From Longimicrobium sp. (GTDB taxonomy: Bacteria; Gemmatimonadota; Gemmatimonadetes; Longimicrobiales; Longimicrobiaceae), in contig DASVQP010000050.1 of assembly GCA_036389135.1 (NCBI GenBank), positions 1-37,761 on the forward strand: a stretch of 37,761 nucleotides of DNA. The letters run 5' to 3'. Positions 15,755 to 23,479 of the stretch are shown in pieces. The notes under the pieces were generated by a model, which searched no databases, had not been told where the DNA came from, and saw nothing but the letters and a program-made list of their open reading frames with translations. The stretch's first letter is position 1. Each line of letters starts with the position of its first letter. The translations under genes were made by a program, and so were the position numbers.

Positions 15755-16642
15755 ATGACCGCCCTCGACCGCTTCAACGCCCTCCCGCCGGACGACGCCG
15801 TCCGCGAGCTGCTCACGTGCTGCGGATCGCGGGAGTGGGCGCGGCGGATGGCGGCGGCGCGGCCGTTCGCGGACGAGGCAGCGTTGCAGGAGCGCGCGGA
15901 CGAGATCTGGTGGGCGCTGGAGGAGCGGGACTGGCTCGAAGCCTTTCGCAGCCACCCCCGCATCGGCGAAAAGAAGGCGGAGGCGGGCCAGACTTCGCGC
16001 GAGCAGGCGTGGTCCGCCGGGGAGCAGGCGGGGGTGAGCAGCGCCGCCGCTGAGACCCAGCGGGCGCTCGCCGAGGGCAACCGCCAGTATGACCAGCGCT
16101 TCGGCTTCATCTACATCGTCTGCGCGACGGGGAAGTCGGCTGACGAGATGCTCGCCCTCCTTCGCCAGCGTCTCGGCAACGACCCCGCCGCCGAGCTGCG
16201 CATCGCGGCGGCGGAGCAGAGCAAGATCACCCGGATCCGGCTGGAGAAGCTGCTGGCTGCACGCGGCGAGCAAACGAAATCCACACCCCCAAGCCCGACC
16301 ATGAGCGCGATCACGACGCACGTGCTGGACACCGCCCGCGGCCGCCCCGCAGCGGGCGTGGCGATCGAGCTGGAGCGTGTGGCGGATGGCGCCGCGACAC
16401 CGCTTGGGCGCGGCGAAACCGATGCGGACGGGCGCCTGCGCACCCTCCTTCCATCTGGCGCGCCGCTGGACGAGGGGACGTACCGGCTCGTCTTCGACAC
16501 GGGCGGCTACTTCGCGGCGCAGGGCATCGACGCGTTCTACCCGGAAGTCGCGATCGTTTTCCAGGTAAAGAACGGAGGCGAGCACTTCCACGTCCCTCTC
16601 CTGCTGAGCCCCTTCGGCTACTCCACCTACCGCGGCAGCTGA
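15755..16642 (+). CDS. OHCU decarboxylase fused to 5-hydroxyisourate hydrolase
   Basis: A 295-residue bifunctional enzyme for the two steps after urate oxidation. Residues 1-170 are 2-oxo-4-hydroxy-4-carboxy-5-ureidoimidazoline decarboxylase, with the catalytic His67 in FRSHPRIGEK, SREQ at 81-84 and FIYIVCATGKS at 118-128. After a short TKSTPPSPT linker, residues 183-295 are a transthyretin-like HIU hydrolase, beginning MSAITTHVLDTARGRPA and ending in the diagnostic YRGS tetrapeptide. The domain order matches plant allantoin synthase (TTL). The product would be S-allantoin for AllB. An internal ATG at 16301 could give a separate hydrolase, but the frame is continuous. The stop overlaps puuD. 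Confidence 0.93.
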   Translation: MTALDRFNALPPDDAVRELLTCCGSREWARRMAAARPFADEAALQERADEIWWALEERDWLEAFRSHPRIGEKKAEAGQTSREQAWSAGEQAGVSSAAAETQRALAEGNRQYDQRFGFIYIVCATGKSADEMLALLRQRLGNDPAAELRIAAAEQSKITRIRLEKLLAARGEQTKSTPPSPTMSAITTHVLDTARGRPAAGVAIELERVADGAATPLGRGETDADGRLRTLLPSGAPLDEGTYRLVFDTGGYFAAQGIDAFYPEVAIVFQVKNGGEHFHVPLLLSPFGYSTYRGS

Positions 16643-17826
16643 TGAGCCCCGCCGTTCGCGAGATCCTCGACCTCGTTTTCCGCTGGATCCACGTGATCGC
16701 GGGGATCATGTGGATCGGCAACTCGCTGCTGTGGAACTGGATCGACCGCAATCTCGTCCCCACCGATCCGGGGAAGGAGGGGGATATCTGGCTGCTGCAC
16801 AGCGGCGCGTTCTATCGCATGGAGAAGAACGTGGTGGGGTGGGACCTCGCGCGGACGCTGCACTGGTTCAAGTGGCAGGCGTACACCACCTGGCTCACGG
16901 GCGCGGCGCTCCTCGTCGTCGTCTACTACGCCAGCGGCGGCGCGCTTTTGGTGGATCCGGCGGTGCGCGAGCTCACCCCGGCGCAGGCGGTCGGGGTAGC
17001 AGCGGGCTCGATCGTGGGGGCGTGGCTGGCGTACGACTTCGTGCTGGGCCGCGCGATTTCGCGGATGGGGCGGATGGGCGCGGTGGCGGGGTTCGCGCTG
17101 GTGCTGGGGGCCGGGTACGCGCTCACGCAGCTGCTGAGCGGGCGCGCGGCCTTTCTGCACGTGGGCGCGATGCTGGGGACGCTGATGGCCGGCAACGTGT
17201 ACCGCGTCATCATGCCGTCGCAACGCGTGCTGGTGGCCGCCGCGGAGCGCGGGGAGCGGCCGGACCCGGCGCCGTCGAAGCGCGCCAAGGAACGGTCGAT
17301 CCACAACAACTACCTGACCTTCCCGGTCATCGTGCTGATGCTGAGCAGCCACTTCCCGGACCTGTACGGGCACCGGCTGAACTGGCTCTTCCTGGGCATC
17401 CTGGTGCTGGCGGGCGCCACGGTGCGCCACATCCTGAACGTCCGCTTCACCTTTCCGCGCTGGAAGCCCGCGCTCGCCGCCACGTTCGCGACGACGCTCG
17501 GCGCACTCTTCCTCCTCCTGGTGCGCCCGGCCGCGTCCCGCACCGACGCGTCCGCGGGTGAGCGCGCCAACTTTGCGCAGGCGAACGCCGTCATCCAGAA
17601 GCGATGCACCGTCTGCCACTCCGCCAGTCCGGCCGATCGCACCTTTGGCGCGGCACCCGCGGGCGTCGCTTTCGACACCCCCGAGCAGATCCTGGCCCGC
17701 GTGGATCGCATCCGGGTCCGCGCCGTCGAGACCGCGACGATGCCGCCCGCCAACAAGACCTTTATGACGCCTGAAGAGCGCGCGCTCCTCGGCCGCTGGA
17801 TCGCGCAGGGTGCACGTCCGGAGTAG
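16642..17826 (+). CDS. puuD: Membrane urate hydroxylase with C-terminal cytochrome c domain
   Basis: A 394-residue PuuD-type enzyme that oxidises urate to 5-hydroxyisourate without releasing hydrogen peroxide, passing electrons to the respiratory chain. The N-terminal 290 residues are the urate oxidase membrane domain, with about eight hydrophobic helices and signatures WIHVIAGIMWIGNSLLWNW and FLHVGAMLGTLMAGNVYRVI; SIHNNYLTFPVIVLMLSSHF is another conserved block. The C-terminal 90 residues carry a single haem c site, CTVCH at 322-326, with MPP downstream as a candidate axial methionine region. ATG overlaps the preceding stop by one base. It replaces soluble uricase in this pathway. Confidence 0.93.
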   Translation: MSPAVREILDLVFRWIHVIAGIMWIGNSLLWNWIDRNLVPTDPGKEGDIWLLHSGAFYRMEKNVVGWDLARTLHWFKWQAYTTWLTGAALLVVVYYASGGALLVDPAVRELTPAQAVGVAAGSIVGAWLAYDFVLGRAISRMGRMGAVAGFALVLGAGYALTQLLSGRAAFLHVGAMLGTLMAGNVYRVIMPSQRVLVAAAERGERPDPAPSKRAKERSIHNNYLTFPVIVLMLSSHFPDLYGHRLNWLFLGILVLAGATVRHILNVRFTFPRWKPALAATFATTLGALFLLLVRPAASRTDASAGERANFAQANAVIQKRCTVCHSASPADRTFGAAPAGVAFDTPEQILARVDRIRVRAVETATMPPANKTFMTPEERALLGRWIAQGARPE

Positions 17827-17837
17827 GAACGGCAGGT

Positions 17838-17874
17838 CTCACGCGGAGGCGCGGAGACGCAGAGAGAACAGCAG
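17838..17874. repeat. Half copy of the CGCGGAG/CAGAGAG palindromic repeat
   Basis: CTCACGCGGAGGCGCGGAG followed by ACGCAGAGAGAACAGCAG matches the left arms of the nested repeat at 2211-2280. No right arm is found before the next gene, so this is a decayed or one-sided copy just downstream of puuD. Confidence 0.65.
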
Positions 17875-17964
17875 TAGGGGCAGGGTTGCTGTGGGTTCCT
17901 GCTGCTGGCTCGCGGGTTGCTGGAGCGTGGACGGGGATGCGCGGACTCGACAGCCGGGGGGAAG

Positions 17965-18396
17965 ATGGATACGGGTGCCCGCCCGCTCGCACTGCCGGAC
18001 GGCAGCGTCGTTCACAGCGATCCCGAAGTGCACAGCGGCAATCCCGTGTTCGTCGGGACGCGCGTCCCAGCGCGAACTTTCGTCGAGTACCTTGAAGGCG
18101 GCTACACGCTGGATGATTTCCTCGATCACTTTCCCAGCGTCCGGCGAGAGCAGGCCGTCGCGCTGCTGAAGCTATCCACTTCCACATTTCACATCGCGGA
18201 GCTTTCGATGGAGCCACAGGACAACCTCAAGGTGAACCTGCAGAAGGCGATCAACACACACGAGGACGCGATGGCGGCGGTGGCGGACGTGCTCGCCCAC
18301 TCCCCGGACCCGGTGTACGAGGAGATGCTCGCCACGCTCAAGCGCAACGTGGAATTGCTGCGCGCGCAGGCCGCGCAGACCCCGCCGGACGCATGA
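17965..18396 (+). CDS. DUF433-domain protein with helical C-terminal extension
   Basis: A 143-residue protein. Residues about 18-70 are a DUF433 domain, recognisable from SDPEVHSGNPVFVGTRVPAR, EYLEGGYTLDDFLDHFPSVRREQ and the following helix. This winged-helix-like domain acts as an antitoxin or DNA-binding module in VapB45-type systems. Residues 82-143 form an extra helical region starting MEPQDNLKVNLQKAINTHE that is not part of standard DUF433 proteins. No PIN partner (DUF5615) is adjacent; instead the stop overlaps a DUF488 gene. The start at 17965 follows a GGGGGGAAG ribosome binding site. The function of the extension is unknown. Confidence 0.75.
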   Translation: MDTGARPLALPDGSVVHSDPEVHSGNPVFVGTRVPARTFVEYLEGGYTLDDFLDHFPSVRREQAVALLKLSTSTFHIAELSMEPQDNLKVNLQKAINTHEDAMAAVADVLAHSPDPVYEEMLATLKRNVELLRAQAAQTPPDA

Positions 18397-18845
18397 CGCC
18401 GGTCGCCACCATCGGCTACGAAGACGCGACGGTGAAGCGGTTCCTGGCGGCGCTGCGGGATGCGGAGGTGGAGCTCGTCGTGGACGTGCGCGCCCTGGCC
18501 AGCTCGCGACGGCCGGGGTTCGCCAAGACCGCGCTCGCCGCCAACCTGTCGGGCGCCAGCATCGAGTACCTTCACCTGCGCGGGCTCGGCACGCCTTCCG
18601 AGGGGCGCGCCGCCGCCCGCGCCGGCCGCCACGACGAGATGCGCGCCGTCTTCGCGGAGCACCTCGCCACCCCCGCCGCGCAGGCCGACCTCGAAACGCT
18701 GGCCACGCTCGTGGGCTCCGGCCGCCGCGTCTGCCTCCTCTGCCTCGAAGCCGACCCCACTCATTGCCACCGCAGCCTCGTCGCCGATGCGCTGGCGGAG
18801 CGTGTGCCGGTGGAGGTGACGCACCTACGGGTGGAAGACGAGTAG
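18393..18845 (+). CDS. DUF488 family protein
   Basis: A 150-residue cytoplasmic protein of the DUF488 family, whose function is not established. Family features are the opening ATIGYEDATVKRFLAALRDA, VVDVRALASSRRPGFAK and the signature CLLCLEADPTHCHRSLVADAL near 109-129, where the cysteines and histidines could bind a metal or act in catalysis. The internal loop (residues about 55-75) carries LRGLGTPSEGR, also typical. ATG overlaps the DUF433 stop (ATGA), so the two are co-translated. I would not go beyond the family name. Confidence 0.85.
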   Translation: MTPVATIGYEDATVKRFLAALRDAEVELVVDVRALASSRRPGFAKTALAANLSGASIEYLHLRGLGTPSEGRAAARAGRHDEMRAVFAEHLATPAAQADLETLATLVGSGRRVCLLCLEADPTHCHRSLVADALAERVPVEVTHLRVEDE

Positions 18846-18885
18846 CGCGTCTTCGTTTCGCACCAAATCAACCCACGAGTGAGCG

Positions 18886-19125
18886 ATGGCCACGCTGATC
18901 CTGGAGCTCTCCAAAAATCTGCACGAGGAGCTCACGTTCAGCGCCGCGCGCCACCGGCGGAGCATCGAGCGCGAGGCGATCGCGTGTTTGGAGCGGGCGC
19001 TTGGTAGCTCGTCCATGGACGTGGGCGAGACGTTGGCTCGTGCGCGCCAGACCCGCGAGCGAGCAGGCCAAGTGTACGTCACTGACGATGCGCTCCGGTC
19101 TGCCCGTGATGATAGGCGTGCGTGA
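18886..19125 (+). CDS. FitA-like ribbon-helix-helix antitoxin/DNA-binding protein
   Basis: A 79-residue protein whose first 45 residues form a ribbon-helix-helix: a strand (TLILEL), helix A (LHEELTFSAARHRRS) and helix B (IEREAIACLERAL). This closely resembles FitA/CopG antitoxins that precede PIN toxins. The tail (about 45-79) is charged and probably disordered, as in antitoxins. No PIN gene is adjacent. Instead the stop overlaps the start of a GNAT acetyltransferase by four bases, suggesting that the partner is the acetyltransferase. Confidence 0.75.
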   Translation: MATLILELSKNLHEELTFSAARHRRSIEREAIACLERALGSSSMDVGETLARARQTRERAGQVYVTDDALRSARDDRRA

Positions 19126-19691
19126 CCGTCGAAATCCGCGAAGAGCCGGTTACCGCGCTGGATGAGTACGCCAGGGTGGCGATCGCGTTCGAGGTCCGCT
19201 CGGTGTTCGAAGTGGCGGAGGCGGGCGGCGGATTCGAGCTGATGGAGAGGCCGGTCGAGGCTCCGTACGTCAAGGATCACGACGCGATCCCGGGGGAGGG
19301 GCCGGCCGGGTGGGCGAAGAACTTCGACCTGTCGAGCTGGGCAGTGTTCGCGGCGTGGCGCGACGGGCGGCGGGTGGGTGGTGCGGCGGTCGCGTTCCGC
19401 ACTCCCGGCGTGGACATGCTGGAGGGACGGCGCGACCTGGCCGTGCTGTGGGACATCCGCGTCGCGCCCGACGTGCGCGCGCAGGGAGTCGGCACCGCGC
19501 TGTTTCGCCAGGTGGAGGCGTGGGCGCGGGCGAGAGGGTGCACGGAGCTCAAGGTGGAGACGCAGAACATCGACGTCCCCGCCTGCCGGTTCTACGCGCG
19601 GCAGGGGTGCGTGCTCGCGGAGGCCAACCGCGGCGTGTATCCGTCGCTGCCACACGAGGTGCAGCTCATCTGGCGCAAGCCGCTGCGCTGA
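19122..19691 (+). CDS. GNAT acetyltransferase, streptothricin-acetyltransferase-like
   Basis: A 189-residue N-acetyltransferase. The acetyl-CoA site is clear in VLWDIRVAPDVRAQGVGTALF (about 108-128, with the RAQGVGTA pyrophosphate loop). The C-terminal block LKVETQNIDVPACRFYARQGC, together with YPSLPHEVQLIW, closely resembles SatA-type streptothricin acetyltransferases. That group inactivates the antibiotic by acetylating its beta-lysine. The start is GTG at 19122, overlapping the ribbon-helix-helix gene (GTGCGTGA). It could be a resistance enzyme, a housekeeping acetyltransferase, or the toxin of an RHH-GNAT pair; the SatA-like signature favours the first two. Confidence 0.85.
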   Translation: MTVEIREEPVTALDEYARVAIAFEVRSVFEVAEAGGGFELMERPVEAPYVKDHDAIPGEGPAGWAKNFDLSSWAVFAAWRDGRRVGGAAVAFRTPGVDMLEGRRDLAVLWDIRVAPDVRAQGVGTALFRQVEAWARARGCTELKVETQNIDVPACRFYARQGCVLAEANRGVYPSLPHEVQLIWRKPLR

Positions 19692-19772
19692 CCCCGCACC
19701 GTTCTTGCAGCATCCGCCCCCACCACCGGCCTGCGAATGGCCGATCTTCTAAGCACTACCGGGGCTGGACTC

Positions 19773-21035
19773 ATGCGCAAGATGGTTGTAGCGGTAGCAC
19801 CGATTCTCGCACTCGCGGCGGCCTGCGCTCCCGAGGGCGGCAAGCGGGCGGAGGCCTCGCTCGTCCAGACGGCGGAGGCGCAGGCGTGCACGCCCCTTCC
19901 GAGCGGCAATGCGAACGCGTCGGATCAGCGCCCCGCCTTCGCGGGGCAGACGCGGGCGTGCGGCGTGAAGTCGAACGCCGCCTTCAACGTGACCGTGGTG
20001 GCACGCGGGCTTACGAAGCCGTGGGCCGTCGAGCCGCTCCCGGGCGGAACTTTTCTCATCACCGAGAAGCCGGGGCGGATGCGCATCGTCGCCGCCAACG
20101 GGCAGGTCGGGGCGCCGCTGGCGGGGCTTCCCGAGGTTGATCCGCGGGGGCAGGGCGGGCTGCTGGACGTGGCGCTGAGCCCGCGCTTCGCTACCGACCG
20201 CACCGTCTTCTGGAGCTACACCGAGCCGCGCGACGGCGGCAACGGCACCAGCGTCGCGCGTGGCGTGCTCTCTACGGACCGCAGGCGGCTGGAGCAGGTT
20301 CGGGTGATCCTGCGCACGCGGCCGACGTACCAGAACAACATGCACTACGGCTCGCGCCTCGCCTTCGGGCCGGACGGGATGCTGTACGTCACCATGGGTG
20401 AGCGCTCGGACCGGACCACGAGGCCGCAGGCGCAGGAGCTGGGAAGCCACCTGGGGAAGACGCTGCGCATTACGGCGAACGGCGCGCCGGCGCCGGGCAA
20501 TCCGTTCATCGGGCGGGCGGGCGCGCTCCCGGAGATCTGGTCGACCGGCCATCGCAACATCCAGGCGGCCGCCTTCGACGCGCAGGGGAACTTCTGGACG
20601 ATCGAGCACGGCACGCGCGGCGGGGACGAGGTGAACCGCGTGGAGAAGGGCAAGAACTACGGCTGGCCCATCGTGGCGTATGGCGTGGAGTACAACGGCT
20701 CGCCCATCACCTCCGCGCTCGGCGCCGCGACCACGCAGCGCGCGGGCACCGAGCAGCCCGTCTACTACTGGGACCCGGTGGTCGCCCCGTCCGGCGCGCA
20801 GGTCTACACGGGAAGCGCGTTCCCAGCGTGGCGCGGCAGCCTCTTCGTGGGCGGGCTGCGGGAGATGCGGCTCGTTCGCCTGACGCTCGCCAACGGCCGC
20901 GTGACCGGCGAGGAGCACCTCCTCGCCGACCGCAGGCAGCGCATCCGCGACGTGCGCCAGGGCCCCGACGGCGCCCTCTACCTCGTCACCGACGCGGAGA
21001 ACGGAGAGCTTTTGAGGATCGCGCCGCGCGGGTGA
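19773..21035 (+). CDS. PQQ-dependent sugar dehydrogenase-type lipoprotein
   Basis: A 420-residue protein of the soluble aldose sugar dehydrogenase family (YliI/Asd type), a six-bladed beta-propeller that oxidises sugars using PQQ and calcium. The lipoprotein signal ends LALAAAC. Family blocks include GLTKPWAVEPLPGGTFLITE, GQGGLLDVALSPRF, HYGSRLAFGPDGMLYVTMG, STGHRNIQAAAFD and EHGTRGGDEVN. The ATG at 19773 is chosen over one at 19737 because it begins the signal peptide directly. No PQQ synthesis genes are in the window. A strong hairpin terminator follows. The sugar substrate is unknown. Confidence 0.9.
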   Translation: MRKMVVAVAPILALAAACAPEGGKRAEASLVQTAEAQACTPLPSGNANASDQRPAFAGQTRACGVKSNAAFNVTVVARGLTKPWAVEPLPGGTFLITEKPGRMRIVAANGQVGAPLAGLPEVDPRGQGGLLDVALSPRFATDRTVFWSYTEPRDGGNGTSVARGVLSTDRRRLEQVRVILRTRPTYQNNMHYGSRLAFGPDGMLYVTMGERSDRTTRPQAQELGSHLGKTLRITANGAPAPGNPFIGRAGALPEIWSTGHRNIQAAAFDAQGNFWTIEHGTRGGDEVNRVEKGKNYGWPIVAYGVEYNGSPITSALGAATTQRAGTEQPVYYWDPVVAPSGAQVYTGSAFPAWRGSLFVGGLREMRLVRLTLANGRVTGEEHLLADRRQRIRDVRQGPDGALYLVTDAENGELLRIAPRG

Positions 21036-21060
21036 CGCAGTGCGGGTGAGATGATGCAAG

Positions 21061-21091
21061 CGGCACGGAGAAGACGGTCTTCTCCGTGCCG
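21061..21091 (+). terminator. Long hairpin terminator
   Basis: A 31-base near-perfect palindrome, with CGGCACGGAGAAGAC (21061-21075) mirrored by GTCTTCTCCGTGCCG (21077-21091), about 25 bases after the sugar dehydrogenase stop. The T-run is weak (CTTCGCTTCC). Confidence 0.7.
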
Positions 21092-21308
21092 CTTCGCTTC
21101 CTACCGGGCGAGGCGGGCGAGGATGGAGTCCATCGCGGGGGGTCGCGGTCGGCGCGGTAGTGACGCCCTGATCGCCCACCTGGTTGGAAAATCGCCCCCG
21201 GCCGTTCCGGCCTACAAACCCACGGCCTGCCGACTGGATTGCGCCAGGATGCGATAAAACATACGTTCCAGCGTGTAGCCCATCCCTCCCAATTACTCCG
21301 TTCTCCCA

Positions 21309-22454
21309 ATGCGCAGAAGCTTGGCACCGCTCGCCACGGTGGCCCTGGTCCTGGTCTCCGGATGCAAAGACGCGACTCAGCCCGAGCCCGCGGGCACCTG
21401 GCGGGACGTCTCCGCCTACGGAGAACACACCTGCGGTCTTTCCAGCAGCGGAGCCATCTACTGCTGGGGCGAGGGCTACCTCATTCGGCCCAAGGATCCG
21501 GTCCCGGGCATCACCGCGTCGGAGCTGTTCCGGAACCAGTGCGCGCGCAACGCGCAGGACGAGTTCTACTGCTGGGGCGGCACGTCGGGACCCACGCCCT
21601 TTCGCATCCTCGCCGGCGAGCGCGTCCTCACCGTCAGCAGGGGCAGCGGGAACATCTGCGCCCTCGTGGGTGACGGCGTCGCGACCTGCTCGGGGGACAA
21701 CACGTACGGCCAGCTGGGGAACGGGACCTCGGGTGCTCCCCGGACCACGTTCGCGCCCGTAGTGGGGAGCTACCGGTTCACGAGCCTCGCGGCGACGGGG
21801 TGGACGCCGTGCGGAATCGTTCCCGGCGGGGCCGCGGTGTGCTGGGGGCACAACTACGTCGCCCAGCTCGGCCGGAGGACGGCGGAAACCTGTCTCGTGG
21901 GTGGCACGTTCGCGGACCCATGCGCGACCTCACCCGCCCCCGCCTCCGGCAACCTCTCGTTCCGCACGCTCGATGTGAGCGGCGCGCACGCGTGCGGGAT
22001 CGCCACCGACGGACGTGTCTACTGCTGGGGGTCCGACCAGGCCGGCGCCCTGGGCACGGCCGCCGTGCCGGACCGGTGCACGCCCAACAACTCGCCGTGC
22101 TCCTTCACGCCCGTGCTGGCCACGAACCGCACGGACTTCCAGCGCATCCACACGAGCAGCGGGTTCAGCTGCGGGTTGACGGCCGCGGGCGATGCGCACT
22201 GCTGGGGCGCGAACTTCGTAGGACAGCTCGGCGACAGCGTGAGCAACCCATTCGGCACCGGGGGAAGCCGCCGCGAAGCGCTTCGGGTGAGCGGGGGCCA
22301 CCGCTTCACGAAGATCGCGCTGGGCGGGGATCACGCGTGCGGCCTGACCAGCGAGGGGAAGATATTCTGCTGGGGCTCGAACAAGAGGGGACAGCTGGGG
22401 AACTCCACGTACCTGAATTCCAACACTCCCGTCGAGGTGCTCAAGCCGTTGTGA
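21309..22454 (+). CDS. RCC1-repeat lipoprotein with seven cysteine-paired blades
   Basis: A 381-residue surface lipoprotein (lipobox LVSGC, then KDATQPEP). It contains seven RCC1-type repeats, each with a cysteine early and a CWG or equivalent late, for example HTCGLSSSGAIYCWG, HACGIATDGRVYCWG, FSCGLTAAGDAHCWG and HACGLTSEGKIFCWG, usually followed by xGQLG. Seven repeats match a complete RCC1 beta-propeller. The paired cysteines within blades suggest one disulfide per blade, fitting an exported protein. A paralogue lies at 23480-24760. The binding partner is unknown. The eukaryotic Ran exchange function does not apply. Confidence 0.88.
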   Translation: MRRSLAPLATVALVLVSGCKDATQPEPAGTWRDVSAYGEHTCGLSSSGAIYCWGEGYLIRPKDPVPGITASELFRNQCARNAQDEFYCWGGTSGPTPFRILAGERVLTVSRGSGNICALVGDGVATCSGDNTYGQLGNGTSGAPRTTFAPVVGSYRFTSLAATGWTPCGIVPGGAAVCWGHNYVAQLGRRTAETCLVGGTFADPCATSPAPASGNLSFRTLDVSGAHACGIATDGRVYCWGSDQAGALGTAAVPDRCTPNNSPCSFTPVLATNRTDFQRIHTSSGFSCGLTAAGDAHCWGANFVGQLGDSVSNPFGTGGSRREALRVSGGHRFTKIALGGDHACGLTSEGKIFCWGSNKRGQLGNSTYLNSNTPVEVLKPL

Positions 22455-22549
22455 ATCACCGCGCCCCCGCGCGTTTCTGGCTCCGCGAGATCCGCTCAGA
22501 CCCATCGCACCCCCGCATTCATCATCCTCCCTCGAAGCACAATACCTTT

Positions 22550-23398
22550 ATGATGCGGCAACTCCTCGCAGCGGCTGCTGTTCTCGCCCTGCTCGACACG
22601 GCGGCTCCGGCTCAACAGCTCCCTCGCACACCCGCGCCGGGGAGCTCGGAGCGCCGGGCCATCCTCGACGCCCTACGGCCTTCGGTGGACCGGGCGATCG
22701 GTGAAAGCGTGATCTTCGCGGATGTCCACGTCGCGGTGGAAGACGGGTGGGCATACGTCCGCGCAATGCCATACAGGCTGGAGAGGGCACACGGCGACAC
22801 CTTCCGGGTTCTGGCTACCCCCGACGCTACCGATCCGTACGTGTACGGATTGTTGCGAGATGAGGGCGGCTGGAAGGTGGCCGAAGCCGTGACGGGCGTA
22901 GCTCGCAAGGCGACGCCATACACCGCGTGGGCTACACGGCACAGCGTGCCCGTCAGATTGTTCATGCGCGACCCGGATGCGGTTTCCCTGGAAGCGGCAA
23001 TGCGGGAGTACATCAATGCTTTCGCTGCAGGCGATCCGCAGCGGTTCCTGGCCCTTCTCCCAAGAACATCGCCGATTCGATGGTTCAACACCTTTGTCGA
23101 TGACACCATCGGAAGCTCCGACACCCGGTCGGAACTGGCTGAGAGCTTCAGGAAGAAAGACGAGGTGTACCATGAATTGTTCACCGGGTTCGAGGACGGA
23201 GGCACCGAAAAATTATACGACTTTTATGCGGAGCATTTTCAGGGCGCAGACAAGCCGGCGATGTGGCGGCGCTACAGTGATACCATCTTCGTTGATCCAA
23301 CGTATTTGGCAAGCAATACGAGAAGCGGAATCTACGTAAAGTGGAAAAAAGAAGGAGGGCGGTGGGTGGTCGTACAGATCGGATACGTAAGCGCTTGA
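22550..23398 (+). CDS. Secreted protein of unknown function
   Basis: A 282-residue exported protein with an N-terminal signal (MMRQLLAAAAVLALLDTAAPAQQ). The first half (about 35-115: RAILDALRPSVDRAIGESVIF, DVHVAVEDGWAYVRAMPYR, LLRDEGGWKVAEAV) is a small alpha+beta domain often annotated as hypothetical. The second half (about 140-282: MREYINAFAAGDPQRFLALL, then SGIYVKWKKEGGRWVVVQIGYV) has the helix-then-sheet pattern of NTF2/SnoaL-like folds. The 3' half is noticeably less GC-rich than its neighbours, hinting at a different history. It lies between two RCC1 paralogues. ATG 22550 begins the signal; ATG 22553 is equivalent. Confidence 0.7.
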   Translation: MMRQLLAAAAVLALLDTAAPAQQLPRTPAPGSSERRAILDALRPSVDRAIGESVIFADVHVAVEDGWAYVRAMPYRLERAHGDTFRVLATPDATDPYVYGLLRDEGGWKVAEAVTGVARKATPYTAWATRHSVPVRLFMRDPDAVSLEAAMREYINAFAAGDPQRFLALLPRTSPIRWFNTFVDDTIGSSDTRSELAESFRKKDEVYHELFTGFEDGGTEKLYDFYAEHFQGADKPAMWRRYSDTIFVDPTYLASNTRSGIYVKWKKEGGRWVVVQIGYVSA

Positions 23399-23479
23399 TA
23401 CGGACCGCTGGAAACAGCTGAAGACGGCGTTAGCTAGTTCGTGGGACAAACCCGAAGTGCCCTCTTCCCCGGTGCCACG

